From: Umezawaea tangerina | Lineage (GTDB): Bacteria; Actinomycetota; Actinomycetes; Mycobacteriales; Pseudonocardiaceae | Direction: 5' to 3' | NCBI RefSeq assembly: GCF_003002815.1 | Contig: NZ_PVTF01000002.1 | Location: 372,001 to 436,000 of the forward strand | Length of the DNA stretch: 64,000 nt | Shown here: piece by piece, positions 61,365 through 64,000 of the stretch | How the letters are laid out: each line of letters begins with the position of its first letter | Position numbering within the stretch: the stretch's first letter is position 1 | Translations under genes and position numbers: made by a program | Notes under the pieces: generated by a model | The model's input: only the letters and a program-made list of their open reading frames with translations | Told to the model about the DNA's origin: nothing | Databases searched by the model: none

Positions 61365-63053
61365 TTACTCGGTTGCGGATGCGGCCGCGACGGGCTGGCC
61401 GTCGAGGTAGTAGCGCCGCACTGCGGACAGCGGCGCGCTGCCGCAGCGCGTCACCCTGTCGTGGAAGGCCTTCAGGTCGGCGGTCGAAGCGCCGGCGCCG
61501 GACAGCTCGCGCCACCGGCGGATGTGCAGCTTGCCGATGGTGTACATGGCGTTGTGCGGGTCGGCGACCACGGCGAGCACCTCGCGGGTCGCGCGTTCCG
61601 GCGACCAGCCGCACAGCTCGACCGCGCGCAGCACGGCGGGGCCGAACCCGCTCCGTCCGGAGTGGACGGACAGGAAGGCTAGGGCGCGGGTGGCCGCCTC
61701 CAGCGCGAACCGCAGGGCGGCGACCTCGACGAGCGGGCGCCCTTCGGCCAGCCCGCGCTCGATCGCCAGCTCCTCGGTGTAGTGCGCCCACCCCTCGGTG
61801 GTGCCGGGGAACCACGGCACGCACCGGCGGATCAGGCCCGCGGCACCGGCGGTGGCCTCGTGGTGCAGGTAGTGGCCGGGGAAGACCTCGTGCACGGCGA
61901 TCATCTCGAGCATCGGCTCGTTGAGGTAGTCGCGCAGCGCCGCCGGGTCGCGGGGCTCCGGCACGTGCAGCACGTGCGGCTGCGGCACCGCCTCCAGCGG
62001 GCCGCCGATGTCGAAGCCGACCGCCGCGGAGGTCGACCGGTCGCGCGCGGGGCGGATGTCGAGCCCCTGCGCGCTGGTGACGGTGACGACGTCCTGCTCG
62101 GTCCAGAACCCGCGCAGCCGCTCGACTATCCCGGTCAGCGCGGCGACCACGGAACCCTCCGGGACCCTGGCGCTCAGCAGCTCGTGCAGCTCCGGCCGGT
62201 TCCGCGCGCCCAACCGGGTGGCCAGCGCGTCCAGGCGGGCGACCAGGCCGACGACCTCGGCCTCCACCTCGGCGAGCAGCTCGTCCACCGGGACGTCGAT
62301 CCCCTCGGCGGCCGCCAGGTGGGCGGCCAGCAGCTCGGGGCCGAGGACGGCGCGCACCGGCTTGGTGGCCGCGACCGCGGCGGCGAAGTCGGCGCACGCG
62401 GCACCCGCCGCGCCCGCCAGGTCCGGGAGCGGACCGCCGGCCAGCTCCGGTCGGTCCGCGACGAGCCGGGCGACGAGGTCCGGAATGGACACCGCCTGCG
62501 CCTTGGCGTTCTCCACGCCGCTGATCCGCTCGCCCGCGGGCAGTTCGGCACCAAGGGTGCCCGCCGCGGCGGCGAGGAAGTCCGGGAGCTGCGCGAGGTG
62601 GCTCGTCAGCGCCGCGACGCGCTCCTCCAAGGGCGCGTAGTCGCCGCGCAGGTAGACGTGCACGCCGGTCTCGGCGAGCCAGTCGCCGGGCCCGCGGTGG
62701 GGCCTGCCGCGCTCGACCACGCGGAACCGCTCGTCGGCGAGCACGCCCGCCGCGGTGGCGAGGTCCGCGCGCACCTCGGGGTCCGCGTCCTCGGGGAGCG
62801 CGTCGAGGCGAGCGGACAGCCTCGCCAGCAGACCATCCACATCGGACGGTGAGTCGGGGACGACGTCCGGCAGCCGGGCGTCGAGGTCGTGGCGGCCCGC
62901 CCGCCTGCCGACCTGCGGGTACCGCTCGAAGACGTGGTCGACCACGGCGGAGACGGGGTCCGGGCCTGCGCCCGTCGTACCGCTCTGCGCCGTGCCGCTC
63001 AGGTGGGACGACAAAAGGGGATGCTCCACAACTACGAGATCAACGGCGCGCAC
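61365..63053 (-). CDS. DUF885 family zinc peptidase-like protein
   Basis: A 562-residue DUF885 protein. The metal site HEVFPGHYLHHEAT is near residue 391, with the downstream glutamate likely in TTEGWAHYTEEL and a C-terminal HNAMYTIGKLHI segment. The fold resembles M32-type carboxypeptidases. No signal peptide is seen. Within an NRPS operon it may trim the peptide or give self-resistance. The start at 63053 is uncertain; a GTG at 63029 gives MEHPLLSSHL. Confidence 0.8.
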   Translation of the reverse strand: MRAVDLVVVEHPLLSSHLSGTAQSGTTGAGPDPVSAVVDHVFERYPQVGRRAGRHDLDARLPDVVPDSPSDVDGLLARLSARLDALPEDADPEVRADLATAAGVLADERFRVVERGRPHRGPGDWLAETGVHVYLRGDYAPLEERVAALTSHLAQLPDFLAAAAGTLGAELPAGERISGVENAKAQAVSIPDLVARLVADRPELAGGPLPDLAGAAGAACADFAAAVAATKPVRAVLGPELLAAHLAAAEGIDVPVDELLAEVEAEVVGLVARLDALATRLGARNRPELHELLSARVPEGSVVAALTGIVERLRGFWTEQDVVTVTSAQGLDIRPARDRSTSAAVGFDIGGPLEAVPQPHVLHVPEPRDPAALRDYLNEPMLEMIAVHEVFPGHYLHHEATAGAAGLIRRCVPWFPGTTEGWAHYTEELAIERGLAEGRPLVEVAALRFALEAATRALAFLSVHSGRSGFGPAVLRAVELCGWSPERATREVLAVVADPHNAMYTIGKLHIRRWRELSGAGASTADLKAFHDRVTRCGSAPLSAVRRYYLDGQPVAAASATE

Positions 63054-63232
63054 GGGTCGACCGCGGGATGCGCGGTCGACGCGGTGCCGGACCGGTCCGA
63101 CCCGTTTCCGGGACGACCACTACCACTCTTCGCGGAAATCCGCCGCACGGGCGGTCCACGGGTCGCGCCCGCGCCCGGCCGGTGGTAAGGGGCCTGGGCG
63201 GAGGGGAACCCGGTGGGATCGCGGTCGCCGCA

Positions 63233-63610
63233 CTAGGCCTTGTCGGTGCCCGGCGTGGGTTCGACGGCTTCCTCGTCCTCGCTGTAGATGACGTCGTCGT
63301 CGAGGTTGGCGAGCATGTCGCGCAGCTCCTCGGGCGACATCGCCTTCAGCTCGTCGGCGTCCACCAGCTGCGACAGGACCATACGACTTCCTTGCGCGGC
63401 AACGGTTCCGGCGTTCTCCAGCGCCTCGCGCACGCTCTTGGGCCGCATGTCCGTCCAGACCCGCTCGATGTGGTCGAGGCACTCCTCGCGCGAGCGCGAC
63501 CCGCCTTCGGCCGTCCAGCCGACGGGCAGCTCGCGCCCGGCGGGCCAGATCGAGTACTGCTCCTCGCCGTTGACCACGACCAGGTATTCGGCGCTCTCGT
63601 CGTCGAACAT
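63233..63610 (-). CDS. MbtH-like protein with C-terminal extension
   Basis: A 125-residue protein. Residues 1-65 are a full MbtH domain: VVVNGEEQYSIWP, LPVGW, then SREECLDHIERVWTDMRP. MbtH proteins bind and activate NRPS A domains. An extra tail of about 55 residues follows, with a leucine/acidic helix (LVDADELKAMSPEELRDMLANLDDD) and an acidic end. MbtH proteins are usually near 70 residues, so the tail is notable. It is the first gene of the biosynthetic operon. Confidence 0.9.
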   Translation of the reverse strand: MFDDESAEYLVVVNGEEQYSIWPAGRELPVGWTAEGGSRSREECLDHIERVWTDMRPKSVREALENAGTVAAQGSRMVLSQLVDADELKAMSPEELRDMLANLDDDVIYSEDEEAVEPTPGTDKA

Positions 63611-64000
63611 CAGTTCCGAGATCCTCCATACGGCCGTTTCCGACCCCGCAGCGATTGAGGACGTGCCACGGGCAGGGTCCGCCGGCGGATTTCAACCGCA
63701 GCCTCCCCAGACGGCCGGTCGAACCCAGTTTGCCCATGGCTCAATGCATCCCAAGCTAGTTCGCGAGCCGCGGAACTGTCAAGGCTACGGCTTCCCGCAG
63801 CGCCGTCGCGGCGCACCGCGCGCACGGGTGGGCGGACGCCCACCGACCAGCGCGCGGCTCGCCTCGGGACGGTCGCAGTCGGACGGTCCCGCGCACCCAA
63901 CTCCCTGTGGTCGCAACAAGATCACCATTCCCCTATCCGTCGGGGAGCGTGTACGGTCGCCGATGTCGGAGCGGAGACTTGGGGGTCCAGCTTGACGACG
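63611..64000. other. promoter region and window end, no complete gene
   Basis: About 390 bp without a complete gene. It holds the leftward promoter of the NRPS operon. At 63992 TTGACGACG follows GGGGG by 7 bases and could be the start of a rightward gene, but only three codons are visible. An ATG at 63963 stops after 10 codons. Confidence 0.4.
63753..63782 (-). promoter_or_regulatory. sigma-70-like promoter of the NRPS operon
   Basis: On the minus strand TTGACA (63782-63777) and TAGCTT (63758-63753) are 18 bp apart. Transcription would start near 63746, giving a leader of about 135 bases before the MbtH-like ATG. The spacer contains the imperfect palindrome GTTCCGCGGCTCGCGAAC, a possible regulator site. 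Confidence 0.6.

Noticed and set aside
63963-63995. ATG at the right edge as a gene start
   Set aside because: The frame stops after 10 codons. The TTG at 63992 is a better but unprovable candidate for a gene beyond the window.

Overview
The window is very GC-rich DNA with GTG starts, dense short overlaps between genes (GTGA, ATGA), a SARP/BTAD regulator and a large NRPS cluster. This points to a filamentous actinomycete. The gene style suggests Pseudonocardiales (Actinosynnema, Saccharothrix or Lentzea-like), but that placement is inferred.

Left part (1-10.4 kb). A leftward operon holds the lower meta-cleavage pathway of gallate/protocatechuate: a LigJ-like 4-oxalomesaconate hydratase (cut by the window edge), a two-domain extradiol dioxygenase, a GalD-like tautomerase and a LigK/GalC-type aldolase. 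It diverges from a NitT/TauT-type ABC importer. The shared promoter region carries a good promoter and an inverted repeat. A TetR gene then diverges, across two palindromic operator-like sites, from an SDR, an alpha/beta hydrolase and an NAD-dependent epimerase.

Middle (10.4-20.5 kb). A membrane-spanning STAND-type NTPase with an apparent extracytoplasmic domain faces a large AfsR/SARP-type regulator. Two secreted paralogues follow, duplicated together with their upstream DNA, then a RibD-like reductase and an NAD-dependent DNA ligase.

Second catabolic island (20.5-29.6 kb). It holds LysR, a tartrate/malate dehydrogenase-like beta-decarboxylating enzyme, a class II aldolase, an AbrB-type membrane protein, a DUF4387 + AtuA pair, a 2-hydroxyacid dehydrogenase, an MFS transporter and a GntR regulator. 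Two promoters share the palindrome TGCTATAGCA and the string GATGAGTCAG, so they are probably under one regulator. The substrate is unknown.

Biosynthetic cluster (about 32-63.6 kb). The main leftward operon runs MbtH-like, DUF885 peptidase, FGE-like protein, SbnA-like PLP enzyme, P450, NRPS (FAAL-ACP-C-A-T-C), NRPS (A-T-C), free PCP, NRPS (docking-C-A-T-C-T-C) and a membrane-anchored penicillin-acylase-type Ntn hydrolase. A second leftward group holds an SbnB-like enzyme, a gamma-class PLP enzyme, a sulfotransferase, an N-monooxygenase and a free A-T didomain, with a type II thioesterase divergent from it. Six C domains match six PCPs but only four A domains. The line therefore looks like an acylated hexapeptide assembly with two PCPs loaded in trans. 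SbnA plus SbnB predict 2,3-diaminopropionate supply. Fatty-acyl start, N-hydroxylation, FGE-like protein and Ntn acylase together resemble pyoverdine maturation logic, here in an actinomycete. The product cannot be named from sequence. A TetR gene with a perfect 18-bp inverted repeat sits at the left border.
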